A stretch of DNA of 64,000 nucleotides from CAZXGD01 sp046350455 (GTDB lineage Bacteria; Planctomycetota; Phycisphaerae; Phycisphaerales; SM1A02): positions 1-64,000 of the forward strand of contig JAXMAM010000002.1 of NCBI GenBank assembly GCA_046350455.1. Reading direction: 5' to 3'. Of the stretch, positions 1-8,040 are shown piece by piece. A model generated the notes under the pieces. That model was not told where the DNA came from. It ran no database searches and was given only the letters and a program-made list of their open reading frames with translations. Every line of letters starts with the position of its first letter. Within the stretch, counting starts at the first letter, position 1. A program made the translations under genes and the position numbers.

Positions 1-30
1 CAAGGCTTGCAGGTAGGGAGCGGTGTTCAT
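1..30 (-). CDS. Start of a truncated gene leaving the left edge
   Basis: Ten codons (MNTAPYLQAL) are visible before the window ends. The ATG overlaps the TGA stop of the next gene upstream as ATGA, the same 4-base coupling seen repeatedly in this window, which is the only reason to believe the start. Nothing can be said about its function. Confidence 0.4.
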   Translation of the reverse strand, partial: MNTAPYLQAL

Positions 31-1067
31 GAGCCGTGCTCCGCAAGAGCGGCACGGAGCGCGGTGAGGCGCGTGCGGTGCGTGTATCGCGCGATCATGT
101 GGAGGACCAGGAGGATGACGATTCCTGGGGCCGTCAGAATCAGCGCAGAAACGGTGGAAACGGTGATGGACCTCCACACCGCAAGCGAGACAAGCATGAG
201 CGCAAAGACCAGCACCATGACGTTGGATTGCCGGCCGTGGCTCAGCAGTCGGCGGAGCCGCAGTTCGAGCACCCGCCGATCCTCCTGCGTCGGCGGCCCG
301 CCCACCAGGCACTCACGCACGCTGCCCGCCGAGGCATGCGCTGCGACGAAGAGTGAGACCACCTCTGGCGTTTCACCCTTCCAATTCTTGTTGTTGGATG
401 GATCCACCACAAGCGCAAGCGGCTCCGCGCAACCCGGCAGATACACAAGCAGGCTTGCAAAATCCCTGCGCACCGGGTCATCGCGATGGAAGATGATGGC
501 CTGGACCTGGGACCACTCGCATTCGCATGTTTCACTTCCGCGCGCGGCCTTGATGCCGCGGTGATCCATGGTGACCTGGTGCTTGCTCTGCAGGCGAAGG
601 GTGAGGCTGGCCGGAAGGGGTGGAGGCAATGGCAGGCGATAGCGCTGATTGATGGCCGCCATGGCAGTCTGAAGATCGCTGGACGACATCAGACCTAGCT
701 GCAGGCTGCGCCTTGCAAGCGGGCGGTGCGGATTGAAGAGCCGCACGGTGCGCCGCTTGTGCACCATGCCGCTCTCCAGCTCTTCCCACGTCCAGAGCGT
801 CCAGCCCAGCAAGCGCCGCGACACGCCGCGCTGATCCACGCGCACGCGCCACCACAGTGGAAGGGTGAAGGCTGTGCAGAAGCCGGCCACAATCAGAACT
901 CCCTCGATGGTGAAGAACGGCCGCGGCGGCGGAAACCCAGGCGCGGGTGGGACCAGCACGCGGAGCAGAGCAGCGGACGCAACCAGCGTGGCCAGTCCTC
1001 CCAGCGCCCACCAGCACGCGCGCCGCAGCTCGGGGTCCAGCCGGAAATCCATGTTCGGCGGGTTCAT
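27..1067 (-). CDS. Hypothetical four-helix membrane protein
   Basis: I do not recognise this protein. With the ATG at 1067 it has 346 residues; an ATG at 1052 (MDFRLD) is also possible, and a longer form from 1094 would add only a short polar stretch. Two hydrophobic segments lie near the N-terminus (about residues 15-38 and 50-73), followed by a roughly 200-residue soluble part rich in Arg, and two more segments near 283-303 and 308-330. The pattern of a short helical hairpin, a PH-like soluble domain and a C-terminal helical hairpin resembles small planctomycete membrane proteins of unknown role. It is the first visible member of a run of minus-strand membrane proteins. The stop overlaps the start of the next gene (ATGA). 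Confidence 0.65.
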   Translation of the reverse strand: MNPPNMDFRLDPELRRACWWALGGLATLVASAALLRVLVPPAPGFPPPRPFFTIEGVLIVAGFCTAFTLPLWWRVRVDQRGVSRRLLGWTLWTWEELESGMVHKRRTVRLFNPHRPLARRSLQLGLMSSSDLQTAMAAINQRYRLPLPPPLPASLTLRLQSKHQVTMDHRGIKAARGSETCECEWSQVQAIIFHRDDPVRRDFASLLVYLPGCAEPLALVVDPSNNKNWKGETPEVVSLFVAAHASAGSVRECLVGGPPTQEDRRVLELRLRRLLSHGRQSNVMVLVFALMLVSLAVWRSITVSTVSALILTAPGIVILLVLHMIARYTHRTRLTALRAALAEHGS

Positions 1068-1105
1068 GGTGTGGCGTGCTCCACACGGTAGCACGCCTGC
1101 GGGCG

Positions 1106-1895
1106 CTAGCCCGGAAGGGGCATGGCGCGTTGGCCCTCTTCCAGGCTCCGGGCGGCAGTGGGCAGGCTGATCACCTGCAGGTTTGCAAAGCTGGAATTGG
1201 CCTGGTCAATCCGCTGGGCCAGCGCCCGCATGTGGCAGGTGGGCACCATGGGAAAGAGGTGATGCTCTGCGTGATAGAACATGTTGTAGAAGACCAGGTT
1301 GACCAGCCGGCCGCGCTGCGTACGGGTGACGATGGTGTGCTCGTCGCCTCCATGGTGGACAGTCCACACAGCAAAGAAGCCAGCCAGGCATTCACCGGCA
1401 GCCATGGCGCCCACGTGCCAGCGGAGCGCATGCAGCGCTGGGACTGCGAACGCCACGGCAATCACTGTGGCGATCGCCAGCGCCTCTGCTGCGATCCACC
1501 GCCGCTTGGCAGGCGTGCCCGCTCGCCAGCCGCTGCGCACGCGGTAGACAAAGACAGGTCCCATGAGGATGGCGCGCCACCAGGGAAGGCGAGCGGTGAA
1601 GCCCTCCATGTCATCGTCTTCCAGGCAGCAGCGGTGGTGCTTCAGGTGCGCAGCCTGCAGCGCGTGCATGCAGGCCAGCATGCTGGCGCTCAGGCCAAAG
1701 AGCATCAGGCCTTGCGCGGCGCGGAAGGCCCAGCGAGGAATGCTGCGCGCCATGCGACTGGCGCAGACCGGTCAGGAAGAAGAAGAACGAACAGAGAGCG
1801 CCGAGTGCGATGTACCCCGCGTGGTACGGCCACCAGGGAGCCCGCAAGCCACGGAAGCGAGAGGCATGCCTCCCAGATTCGTTCAGAACGGTCAT
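1106..1895 (-). CDS. Fatty acid desaturase-like membrane protein, frameshifted
   Basis: The downstream frame (1106-1753) carries histidine clusters of the membrane di-iron desaturase/hydroxylase family: HLKHHR followed by an acidic DDDMEG stretch, VHHGGDEH, and HAEHHLFPMVP near the C-terminus, with hydrophobic segments between them. Such enzymes insert double bonds or hydroxyls into lipids using two irons held by these histidines. The natural N-terminus (MTVLNESGRHASRF, then WWPYHAGYIALGALCSFFFFLTG, a membrane helix) lies in another frame from 1895. Joining them needs removal of one base near 1750-1765, just before the ARSIPRWAF segment; 790 bases is 263 codons plus one. The joined protein would be about 262 residues, short for the family. 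Either a sequencing error or a recent pseudogene. The substrate cannot be inferred. Confidence 0.6.
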
Positions 1896-1983
1896 ATGCA
1901 CCAAGGTCACGCCACTGCACGGTCCTTCTGGAGCCGTTGCGCCGCCTGATCTGTGCACATCCGGAAGCCCCGGTTGGGAGAAC

Positions 1984-2284
1984 CTAGGCAGGCTGCTGGC
2001 GCTTCAGCAGGCGCTTCCGCGGGGCTGTAAATGCCACCATGGACGCCGGCGGCGCGCCGCCAAGAAACGCCGTGATGGACATGAAGACGTCCAGCACGCA
2101 AGGGTCCTGACGCTGCTTGGTGCGGCGGCAGAGGCGCTCGTACAGCATGAACGGATCCTGTCCCACCAGCCTGCTGCGGCCGTTGAAAGCCAAGCAGGCG
2201 AAGGTCTGCAGCGATGGCTGGACCGACGTTTGGAAGATCAGTCAGAGTGCGGACTGCAGCGCGCTTGACCTTAGAGGGGTGCAT
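1984..2284 (-). CDS. Helix-hairpin-helix Cdd1-like protein, frameshifted
   Basis: The first half reads MHPSKVKRAAVRTLTDLPNV then GPAIAADLRLLGFQRPQQ, a helix-hairpin-helix DNA-binding motif. The second half, in another frame, reads QDPFMLYERLCRR then QDPCVLDVFMSI. Together they match the small Cdd1 ('pathogenicity locus') family, which is normally one polypeptide of about 95-100 residues. The 301-base span is one base too long; removing a single base in the CAGCAGGCTG stretch around 2175-2180 gives 99 residues, exactly the family length. The family has no firmly known function; DNA binding is inferred from the HhH motif. Because the rest of the protein is perfectly conserved in layout, a one-base sequencing insertion is as likely as decay. 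Confidence 0.65.
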
Positions 2285-2301
2285 GGTGGGCTGCCTGAAG
2301 C

Positions 2302-2823
2302 CTACTTCCGGCCAGTCTTGTTTCGGCTGGCATTCCTTTGGCTGGCGTTCTTTCGGCTCGCTGTCGTGGCGCGAACAACGGTGGGGCCGCGGCCAGCGCG
2401 TGCGAAGGGCACAGCGGTGGCTGCGGCGGCCTGCTTCATGAGCTGCGCTACTGCGGGAAGGGCCATGGTGGAGGCGCTCTCCAGCTGGATCCATCGAACG
2501 CTGCCAGCGCTGCCGCGCAATAGCTCCTTGGGATCGGGGAGCACCTTGCCGCGGTTGAAGTACAGCTTCACGCCGTCGGCGCTCGCGCGGATGGCCAGCA
2601 CCCCCAGGTGTCCCTGCTCAGTGGGCGAGTAGCTGATGACCACCGCGTCGCGATACTCGTAGACCAGTTCGTGCGCGGTGGGCAGCAGTGTGCGGAGGCG
2701 GCGGCGCGCCGAGGCGGCCAAGCGCTGATGCGTGGGTGCGATGCGGGCGAGGAGGGCGCGGGTGGCGGCTTCTGCCAGTCGGCGGGTGCTGGCAGTTGTG
2801 GCAGAGGGCGTGGGGGTGCTCAT
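2302..2823 (-). CDS. DUF1801 (YdhG-like) domain protein
   Basis: A 173-residue protein starting at the ATG at 2823 (MSTPTPSATT). The central part, roughly residues 20-130, contains LLPTAHELVYEYRDAVVISY, GVLAIRASADGVKLYFNRG and GSVRWIQLESA, the pattern of the DUF1801 fold, a small beta-barrel related to iron-chaperone YdhG. No enzymatic residues are known for the family. The last 30 residues are a basic low-complexity tail (KNASQRNASRNKTGRK), encoded by a short imperfect tandem repeat around 2320-2365; such tails often bind nucleic acid. It ends 17 bases upstream of the Cdd1-like gene and may share its transcript. Confidence 0.75.
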   Translation of the reverse strand: MSTPTPSATTASTRRLAEAATRALLARIAPTHQRLAASARRRLRTLLPTAHELVYEYRDAVVISYSPTEQGHLGVLAIRASADGVKLYFNRGKVLPDPKELLRGSAGSVRWIQLESASTMALPAVAQLMKQAAAATAVPFARAGRGPTVVRATTASRKNASQRNASRNKTGRK

Positions 2824-2871
2824 GGCTCTTGTGTCCAAGGGACGAACGATGCCGCGTTTCCGCGCGGCGCG

Positions 2872-3552
2872 TCACGGTGCGGAGCGCGCGTCTTGAAGCG
2901 CAGCCCCGCATTCAGGGCATTGCGTCGTGGAAATTCCAGCAAGACTGTATCCACACTGCACGCAGCGGCCCTTGCGCCGCTGTCGGAGGAAGCGTCTGAA
3001 CCGTCCCAGCGCCAGGAACGCCAGCCAGCAGCACAGCGCGTAAAAGGCGGAATTGACCGCAAAGCGCAGAGGAAGAATCTCGGTGGGGAGATAGCGCGGA
3101 CGGCCATTGTCTGGCGCAAGAGCGATCCCGTGGATGGGATGCGAAGGGCACCATGTGGCTCGCATGGCAATCAGCGGCCAGCCGAAGCCGGCCTGCGTGT
3201 ACCACGTGTCGGAGCGCGCATTGTCTGGCGCTGGTGTGCCATCCTCTTTCACCTCCATGTAGGTGAGCAGGCTGGACCAAGAGGGCATGAACTCTGCGAT
3301 AGGTCGGCGTGGATAGTCTGGACTCGGCGTGCTCTCCATGGCCCACACCATTGATGCGCCGAACACGTCAATGCGCGCCACGTTCCAGGCGAACCCTTCG
3401 CCCAGACGGGGATCCGGAATCGCGCCACTGGCGGTCCATATGCCAAAGTCGGGATGCATGGCTGCCCGACACAACGCGAATGCAGCGGTCAATGCCGCGC
3501 CCATGATCGAGTAGATGGTGATGCGGAGAAGCGAGCGCACGAGCGGACTCAC
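2872..3552 (-). CDS. Membrane protein with C-terminal zinc ribbon
   Basis: A 226-residue protein of unknown function. I chose the GTG at 3552 because it overlaps the stop of the upstream gene as GTGA; a GTG at 3588 would give 12 extra residues. There is one membrane helix at the N-terminus (about residues 5-25), an extracytoplasmic domain with Trp-rich segments, and a second helix near 180-200 (FAVNSAFYALCCWLAFLALG). After a basic stretch comes a zinc ribbon, CVQCGYSLAGISTTQCPECG, with four cysteines in two CxxC knuckles. The topology places the ribbon in the cytoplasm. Two neighbouring genes also encode such ribbons, a habit of Phycisphaerae small membrane proteins. Confidence 0.7.
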   Translation of the reverse strand: MSPLVRSLLRITIYSIMGAALTAAFALCRAAMHPDFGIWTASGAIPDPRLGEGFAWNVARIDVFGASMVWAMESTPSPDYPRRPIAEFMPSWSSLLTYMEVKEDGTPAPDNARSDTWYTQAGFGWPLIAMRATWCPSHPIHGIALAPDNGRPRYLPTEILPLRFAVNSAFYALCCWLAFLALGRFRRFLRQRRKGRCVQCGYSLAGISTTQCPECGAALQDARSAP

Positions 3553-4139
3553 CGCGAAGGAGTGGTGCCAGAGGAGCCGATCCCGCACTCAGGACAAGCG
3601 CCGCTTGACCGAGAAATGTCATATCCACAGACGGGGCATTCCTTGGCCGTGAGGAGACCCTTGTAGTGCGTGCGGAGGAACTCCAGGAACGCAGGCCGGT
3701 CTGGAATGGCGCGGCCGGGCAGCACAATCAGGAGGTCGCTCGCGCAGTGAAAGAAGGTGACTTCCGGTGTCACGACGATGTGCCTCACAAGAGACCATGC
3801 GTGACGTGTCCCTTGGTCAGCGGAAGTGGACTCCACGCCAAACTCAGTGAGTGCGATGCTGCGCGAAACAAACATCCACGCTCGGTCGCGAGCAATGCGT
3901 TCAATGCGCAGGTGGCGATACCACGTCACGAAAATCCAGCCGAAGACCAGCACCCACACGGCACCCACGGCGAGCATACGGGGACTTCCAAGATCAGCTA
4001 GCAGGAGGGCCGCGTAGACAGCAAAGGCGACCTGTGTGGCAAACACCACGGCGCGGCCCGCGATTCCACGCCATCCGCCGAGTTGCAACATGTGTGCGGC
4101 AGCAAGATCCCGCGGATTCAGGTCGAAAGAGAAGTTCAT
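3549..4139 (-). CDS. YcxB-like membrane protein with zinc ribbon
   Basis: A 196-residue protein. Two helices occur at about residues 28-48 and 52-72, followed by a soluble domain of about 90 residues with the layout of YcxB-like domains (a WSLVRHIVVTPEVTFFH strand pattern, then VLPGRAIPDRPAFLEFL). The C-terminus has a zinc ribbon, CPVCGYDISRSSGACPECG. It overlaps the start of the next membrane protein by four bases, so the two are probably translated together. The YcxB assignment rests on the two-helix plus PH-like pattern and is moderate; no substrate or partner is known. Confidence 0.65.
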   Translation of the reverse strand: MNFSFDLNPRDLAAAHMLQLGGWRGIAGRAVVFATQVAFAVYAALLLADLGSPRMLAVGAVWVLVFGWIFVTWYRHLRIERIARDRAWMFVSRSIALTEFGVESTSADQGTRHAWSLVRHIVVTPEVTFFHCASDLLIVLPGRAIPDRPAFLEFLRTHYKGLLTAKECPVCGYDISRSSGACPECGIGSSGTTPSR

Positions 4140-4294
4140 GGCTTCAGCGTATGAAAAGGGGAACGCAAGCTCTACTGCGCACGTCTGAATCGGCTGCCGC
4201 CACCGGGGTTGCCCACGCCATGTGCATCGTGGGAAGGTTAACGGAGCAGGTGAGGCGGTACAAGGAAGCGGGCAGTGGTGGGGGCGCTCGACCT

Positions 4295-4873
4295 CTACGA
4301 CCCTACTTCAATGCCGAGCAACAGCAACGCACACAGCGCCACCAGGCATACCGCCAAGCTGCCCCTCGGCGGACGTTCGGCTGCTCTAGCGATGCCAAAC
4401 GGGACTCCCAGCCCGTGAAGGACCATGAGCCCGCTGCCGAACGCCGCAAGGCCAAAGATCCAGGTCGCCCAGATGGGCGAGCCATGCAGCAGCATCTCAC
4501 GGCAGTCTCCGACCCTGGCGAACGATCCCACGCCGATGTACGCGCCGTTTGCAAGCAGGCAGAACCCAGCAAAGAAGCGCAGCAGGAACGCGTGCTTCAG
4601 CCTGTGGGCTGCTGCGGTGCCCCACAAAGCCAGGGGCAGCAGGACGCCAAGCAAGGGGCCAGCCCACACCACCAGCAGCGGATGCGGATTCGCACCCAGG
4701 TCAGTGCGACTGAAACCCAGTGGATGCAGGTTGACATTCTGGACGTCTGCGCGCGTGGCCCACGCGCCAATCACGTGCCCCAGTTCATGAACTGCTTGCA
4801 TGCCGAACCACGCAGTCACCACGGCTGCGGCAGGCAGCGCAAGTCGCTGCAATCTCAAGTGGCGCTGCGTCAT
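4295..4873 (-). CDS. M50B-like membrane metallopeptidase homologue
   Basis: A 192-residue integral membrane protein with about five hydrophobic segments. The first helix contains HELGH (about residues 29-33), the HExxH zinc motif of site-2-protease-like M50 peptidases, embedded in the membrane as usual for that family. The layout agrees with the M50B-like family rather than full S2P enzymes, because no PDZ domain is present and the second zinc-ligand motif (NxxPxxxxDG) is not evident; NPHPLLVVWAGPLLG after the first helix is as close as it gets. It may be an active peptidase or a non-proteolytic relative. Its ATG overlaps the stop of the upstream gene (ATGA). Confidence 0.65.
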   Translation of the reverse strand: MTQRHLRLQRLALPAAAVVTAWFGMQAVHELGHVIGAWATRADVQNVNLHPLGFSRTDLGANPHPLLVVWAGPLLGVLLPLALWGTAAAHRLKHAFLLRFFAGFCLLANGAYIGVGSFARVGDCREMLLHGSPIWATWIFGLAAFGSGLMVLHGLGVPFGIARAAERPPRGSLAVCLVALCALLLLGIEVGS

Positions 4874-5274
4874 GGCCCCGAGCGTTCCGAAGGACTTGCC
4901 TGATCACCCCAGATCACCTTGCGCACCAAGGCGATCACTCCGTAAGCGCCAAGCCACGGGATGGAATACACAAGCGAGATAGTCCAGCCGAAAAACGCTG
5001 CGAACACATTGCGGGCTCCGTCGGCCTCCCAGTCATGCGCCAGCTGAGCCGAGTGGTCCGGATTGTCCAGCACGCGGACCATGTAGTCCAGGTATTCGTT
5101 GTAAAGGCATATGTGGAGCACCCACCAGCCCCAACCCAGGATGGCGATGCCAGCGATCAGCCACGGCCAACTCAAGCGATTGGGTCGCCTGTATCGTATG
5201 AAAAGCAGGAGCCCTGGCCAGAGGAGAAAGACCGCCAGGCTGCTGGCTGAAGCAATACGCAGAAGCGTCGGCAT
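4870..5274 (-). CDS. Hypothetical three-helix membrane protein
   Basis: A 134-residue protein I do not recognise. Hydrophobic segments lie at about residues 9-28, 37-57 and 92-117, with an acidic loop (residues 60-88) between the second and third. It is sandwiched between the M50B-like gene, which it overlaps by four bases, and a tiny zinc-ribbon gene two bases upstream, so it probably belongs to a translationally coupled set of membrane proteins. Confidence 0.6.
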   Translation of the reverse strand: MPTLLRIASASSLAVFLLWPGLLLFIRYRRPNRLSWPWLIAGIAILGWGWWVLHICLYNEYLDYMVRVLDNPDHSAQLAHDWEADGARNVFAAFFGWTISLVYSIPWLGAYGVIALVRKVIWGDQASPSERSGP

Positions 5275-5276
5275 GC

Positions 5277-5495
5277 CTACAGAGTCTCCGATTGTTTCGG
5301 AGCGCAGGTTGCACTTTCAGCCGCCGGTCTTGCTTGGTAGGCGCACTCCGCGCATACCGCGGTCTGGCCAAGTGGATACTGGCATTGCGTGCAGAGCCCG
5401 GGCTTGGAAGCACGACCGAAGTGGAACCCGACCGCCGAGACGACTGAGCGGACACCGGCAACTGGCTCTGGGGCCAAGGAGCGTGCCGGCTTCAT
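5277..5495 (-). CDS. Small zinc-ribbon protein
   Basis: A 72-residue protein whose centre is a four-cysteine ribbon, CTQCQYPLGQTAVCAECAYQ, comparable with the C-terminal ribbons of the two membrane proteins at 2.9-4.1 kb but here without a membrane segment. The ATG overlaps the TGA of the upstream gene (ATGA) and its own stop is two bases from the next start, so it sits inside a tight cluster. It could be a free-standing zinc-finger adaptor or the detached ribbon of a neighbouring membrane protein. Function unknown. Confidence 0.6.
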   Translation of the reverse strand: MKPARSLAPEPVAGVRSVVSAVGFHFGRASKPGLCTQCQYPLGQTAVCAECAYQARPAAESATCAPKQSETL

Positions 5496-6340
5496 GGCGC
5501 CTTGCGTGCCGCCTCACAGAGTCCATCAACCAGTGCGGCGAAGTCCGAAGCAGTAGCGCCTTCAGCCTCGACGACAATCATGGTGATGGCATCCTTGCCG
5601 CACACGACATACATGGCGATTCGATGACTCTGATCCGAATACACGCCCATTTGCCGCAGCGTGCGGACTTCTCCCGTCGGCGCGAGTTCTGGCTCCTGCA
5701 TGACGAGCTGCTTGCCTTGCCTTGCCACATGTTGCTTCATGGCGTCCGCAGAAATGTCGCTGATTCGCCGAAGTGCTGCGTCGAGCGCCGCTGGTTCTTG
5801 ACCTGGTTGAATCTGGGTGGAGGTGACCGTGAGCACGGTCTTGGGTCCGAGGCTGTACATGCATGAATTGGCCCCGCCGCTTGTTTGGCGCACCCATCTT
5901 CCCGGAACCACAAATTCCGCCGATCCGCATGACACCTGCGTCTGCTCGACTGGCGGGTTCATGATGCGAATCAGGATCCCCACAACGCATCCCCCGACCA
6001 CAAGCAGAGCGACGACGGCGGTTGTGGCCGCCACGACGAAGAACAGCAGCGCCCTGGCGAGCCGAACCACGCCGCGGCTGGTGCCTAAGGGAGAACGCAC
6101 CCAGGCGCGCAGACCGCTGAACGACACCTGGGAGCCCTGTCCGCCCAGCCTTCTGTATACCCAGACCAGCAGGCCTAAAAAGAGCAGATAGAACACAGCT
6201 GTCCCAGCCATGCGGCTGATGTTCAGTGGATCCGATTTGTCGGATGGAAGCATGCCCCCCAGGCTTCGGATGGCGAAGAATGCCACCGGGATCATCAGAA
6301 TGAGGAGGCCGATGCGCAGGACGCGAGTGGTGATGCTCAT
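5492..6340 (-). CDS. Hypothetical membrane-anchored protein
   Basis: A 282-residue protein starting at the ATG at 6340 (MSITTRVLRIG); an upstream in-frame start at 6412 would add 24 polar residues. Helices are evident at about residues 7-27, 43-63 and 98-128, followed by a soluble C-terminal domain of about 150 residues. In that domain a pair of cysteines (SCGSAEFVVPGRW, NSCMYSLG) could form a disulfide if it is periplasmic. No family recognised. The 204 bases between it and the sulfatase stop contain no convincing ORF or terminator. Confidence 0.6.
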   Translation of the reverse strand: MSITTRVLRIGLLILMIPVAFFAIRSLGGMLPSDKSDPLNISRMAGTAVFYLLFLGLLVWVYRRLGGQGSQVSFSGLRAWVRSPLGTSRGVVRLARALLFFVVAATTAVVALLVVGGCVVGILIRIMNPPVEQTQVSCGSAEFVVPGRWVRQTSGGANSCMYSLGPKTVLTVTSTQIQPGQEPAALDAALRRISDISADAMKQHVARQGKQLVMQEPELAPTGEVRTLRQMGVYSDQSHRIAMYVVCGKDAITMIVVEAEGATASDFAALVDGLCEAARKAP

Positions 6341-6544
6341 GCTTGAATCCCAGAATGGACGGTGACGGATGCGAAGATGTTTGGCCACCGGACGCACGAT
6401 GTCCTCGTGCAAAGCGGAGACAGTCTACGCATTTCCCGACGCAGGCGGACGCCAGGCGGTGAGTGCTTCCGCAGGGCAGCCCACGTGGTGCGGTGCAGGT
6501 CCCCTGTATTGCGAGCCGCGATTCGAAAGTGAACGCCCGATGGC

Positions 6545-7993
6545 CTAATGCCCCGTCCCAATCTTCGGCGGCGTGGGATCGTCGTTGCTGTCGGTGTAGA
6601 ACGCCTCGTCGGTGGGCAGCAGCGGCACATCCGACTTCATGGCGGTCTGCAGCATCCACAGCAGCGCCAGCGGCTTCTGCGCGTCCTTGCTGGCAGCCTC
6701 CAGCCGCGCCTGCATGGCGGCCACGCGCTCTGGGTTGGCGGCAGCCAGGTTCTTGGATTCCGTCGGGTCCTGCGCCAGGTTGTACAGCTCCGCATTGCTG
6801 GGGAGCGTGGCGCGCCAGATGAGCTTCCAGTCACCCTGACGGACTGCGCCGCGGAACGGCTCGACGTTGTAGATGACCTCTGTGCGCGGCGATGGCTTGC
6901 CCTGCGTCATGGCCGCCAGCACGTTCATGCCATCCAGCGGCTTGCACTTGGCAGTGGACGCACCCGCCAGCGCGGCGAACGTGGGATAGATGTCCACAGC
7001 ATGGATGACCTCGTTCACCACCTGCGGCTTGATGGTGCCTGGCCAGTTGGCGCAGGCAGCCACGCGGCAGGCGCCCTCGTACAGCGAACCCTTGCCGCCC
7101 CGGTAGGGGCTGTTGTCGCAGGGCAGGTTGATCTTGGACACGTCGGCCATCTGGCCTGAGAACATCTTGTCGCGCGTGCCGCCGTTGTCGCTGTGGAAGA
7201 GGATGAGCGTGTTCTGGCGCAGGCCCTTCTTGTCCAGCGCTGCAACCACCTTGCCGATGTTCTCGTCCAGGCAATCCACCATGGCCGCGTAGGTGCGGCG
7301 GGTGGGATCGGTGATGCTGGCGTACTTGGCCTCGTACTCCTTGGGCGCCTGGTAGGGCGTGTGGGGCGCGTTGAAGGTGAGGTACAGGTAGAAGGGCTTG
7401 CTGGGATCCTGCTTGGAGATGTAGCTGACGGCGTCGTCGCCCAGGAGATTGGTGGTGTAGCCAGTCTCGCGCACAGGCTGGTTGTCGCGGAACCAGTCCA
7501 GCACGCCGTGCTCCTCGTGCGTGAAGTAGTCCAGCTCGCCGATCATGGCTCCGTACTGGTAGTCAAAGCCCCGCTGCTTGGGCCAGTACTTGCGGTCTGC
7601 GTGCCCCAGATGCCACTTGCCGATGATGGCGGTGGTGTAGCCAGCCTCGTGCAGGCACTGCGGCAGCAGCCACTCGGTGGTGTCCAGGCCGTAACCAGCA
7701 GCCGTGGGAATGACGATGGTCTGCAGCCCATAGCGGTAGGGATAGCGGCCAGTCATGAGCGCCGCGCGCGTGGGCGTGCACATGGGCTGCACGTAGAACT
7801 GCGTGAACCGCGCGCCGCCAGCCGCCAACGCGTCCAGGTTGGGCGTCTTGATGTCCTTGCAGCCGTTGAAGCCCACATCGTTGTAGCCCAGGTCATCTGC
7901 CACGATGTGCACGATGTTGGGTGGGCGGTCCGCTGCGTGGCAGCACACAGAGGCGCAGGCGGCAAGCAGCACAGCGACGAGCTTTGGAAGCAT
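6545..7993 (-). CDS. Secreted sulfatase (arylsulfatase family)
   Basis: A 482-residue formylglycine-dependent sulfatase that hydrolyses sulfate esters, probably of polysaccharides. The ATG at 7993 is chosen because it starts a signal peptide ending near HAADRPP; a lipobox-like LAAC at residues 10-13 is too near the N-terminus to be convincing. Catalytic features are visible: the metal-binding VADDLGYND (residues 31-39), CTPTR at residues 72-76 where Cys72 would be oxidised to formylglycine (CxPxR type, needing a sulfatase-modifying enzyme), IIGKWHLGH, and FHSDNGGTRDK with the metal-binding Asp-Asn. The family has expanded strongly in planctomycetes. It lies between a membrane protein and kdsB, on the same strand but probably in its own transcription unit. 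Confidence 0.92.
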   Translation of the reverse strand: MLPKLVAVLLAACASVCCHAADRPPNIVHIVADDLGYNDVGFNGCKDIKTPNLDALAAGGARFTQFYVQPMCTPTRAALMTGRYPYRYGLQTIVIPTAAGYGLDTTEWLLPQCLHEAGYTTAIIGKWHLGHADRKYWPKQRGFDYQYGAMIGELDYFTHEEHGVLDWFRDNQPVRETGYTTNLLGDDAVSYISKQDPSKPFYLYLTFNAPHTPYQAPKEYEAKYASITDPTRRTYAAMVDCLDENIGKVVAALDKKGLRQNTLILFHSDNGGTRDKMFSGQMADVSKINLPCDNSPYRGGKGSLYEGACRVAACANWPGTIKPQVVNEVIHAVDIYPTFAALAGASTAKCKPLDGMNVLAAMTQGKPSPRTEVIYNVEPFRGAVRQGDWKLIWRATLPSNAELYNLAQDPTESKNLAAANPERVAAMQARLEAASKDAQKPLALLWMLQTAMKSDVPLLPTDEAFYTDSNDDPTPPKIGTGH

Positions 7994-8040
7994 GGTGATA
8001 CCCAAGAAGGAGGAAGATGGACTGTCAAGCAACCGGGCGG

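Noticed and set aside
1984..2284. Programmed frameshift in the Cdd1-like gene
   Set aside because: There is no slippery heptamer or downstream pseudoknot at the junction, and the neighbouring gene has a similar lesion, so error or decay is simpler.
7971..7993. Lipoprotein signal on the sulfatase (LAAC at residues 10-13)
   Set aside because: The cysteine is too close to the N-terminus and the hydrophobic stretch too short; an ordinary signal peptide ending near residue 20 fits better.
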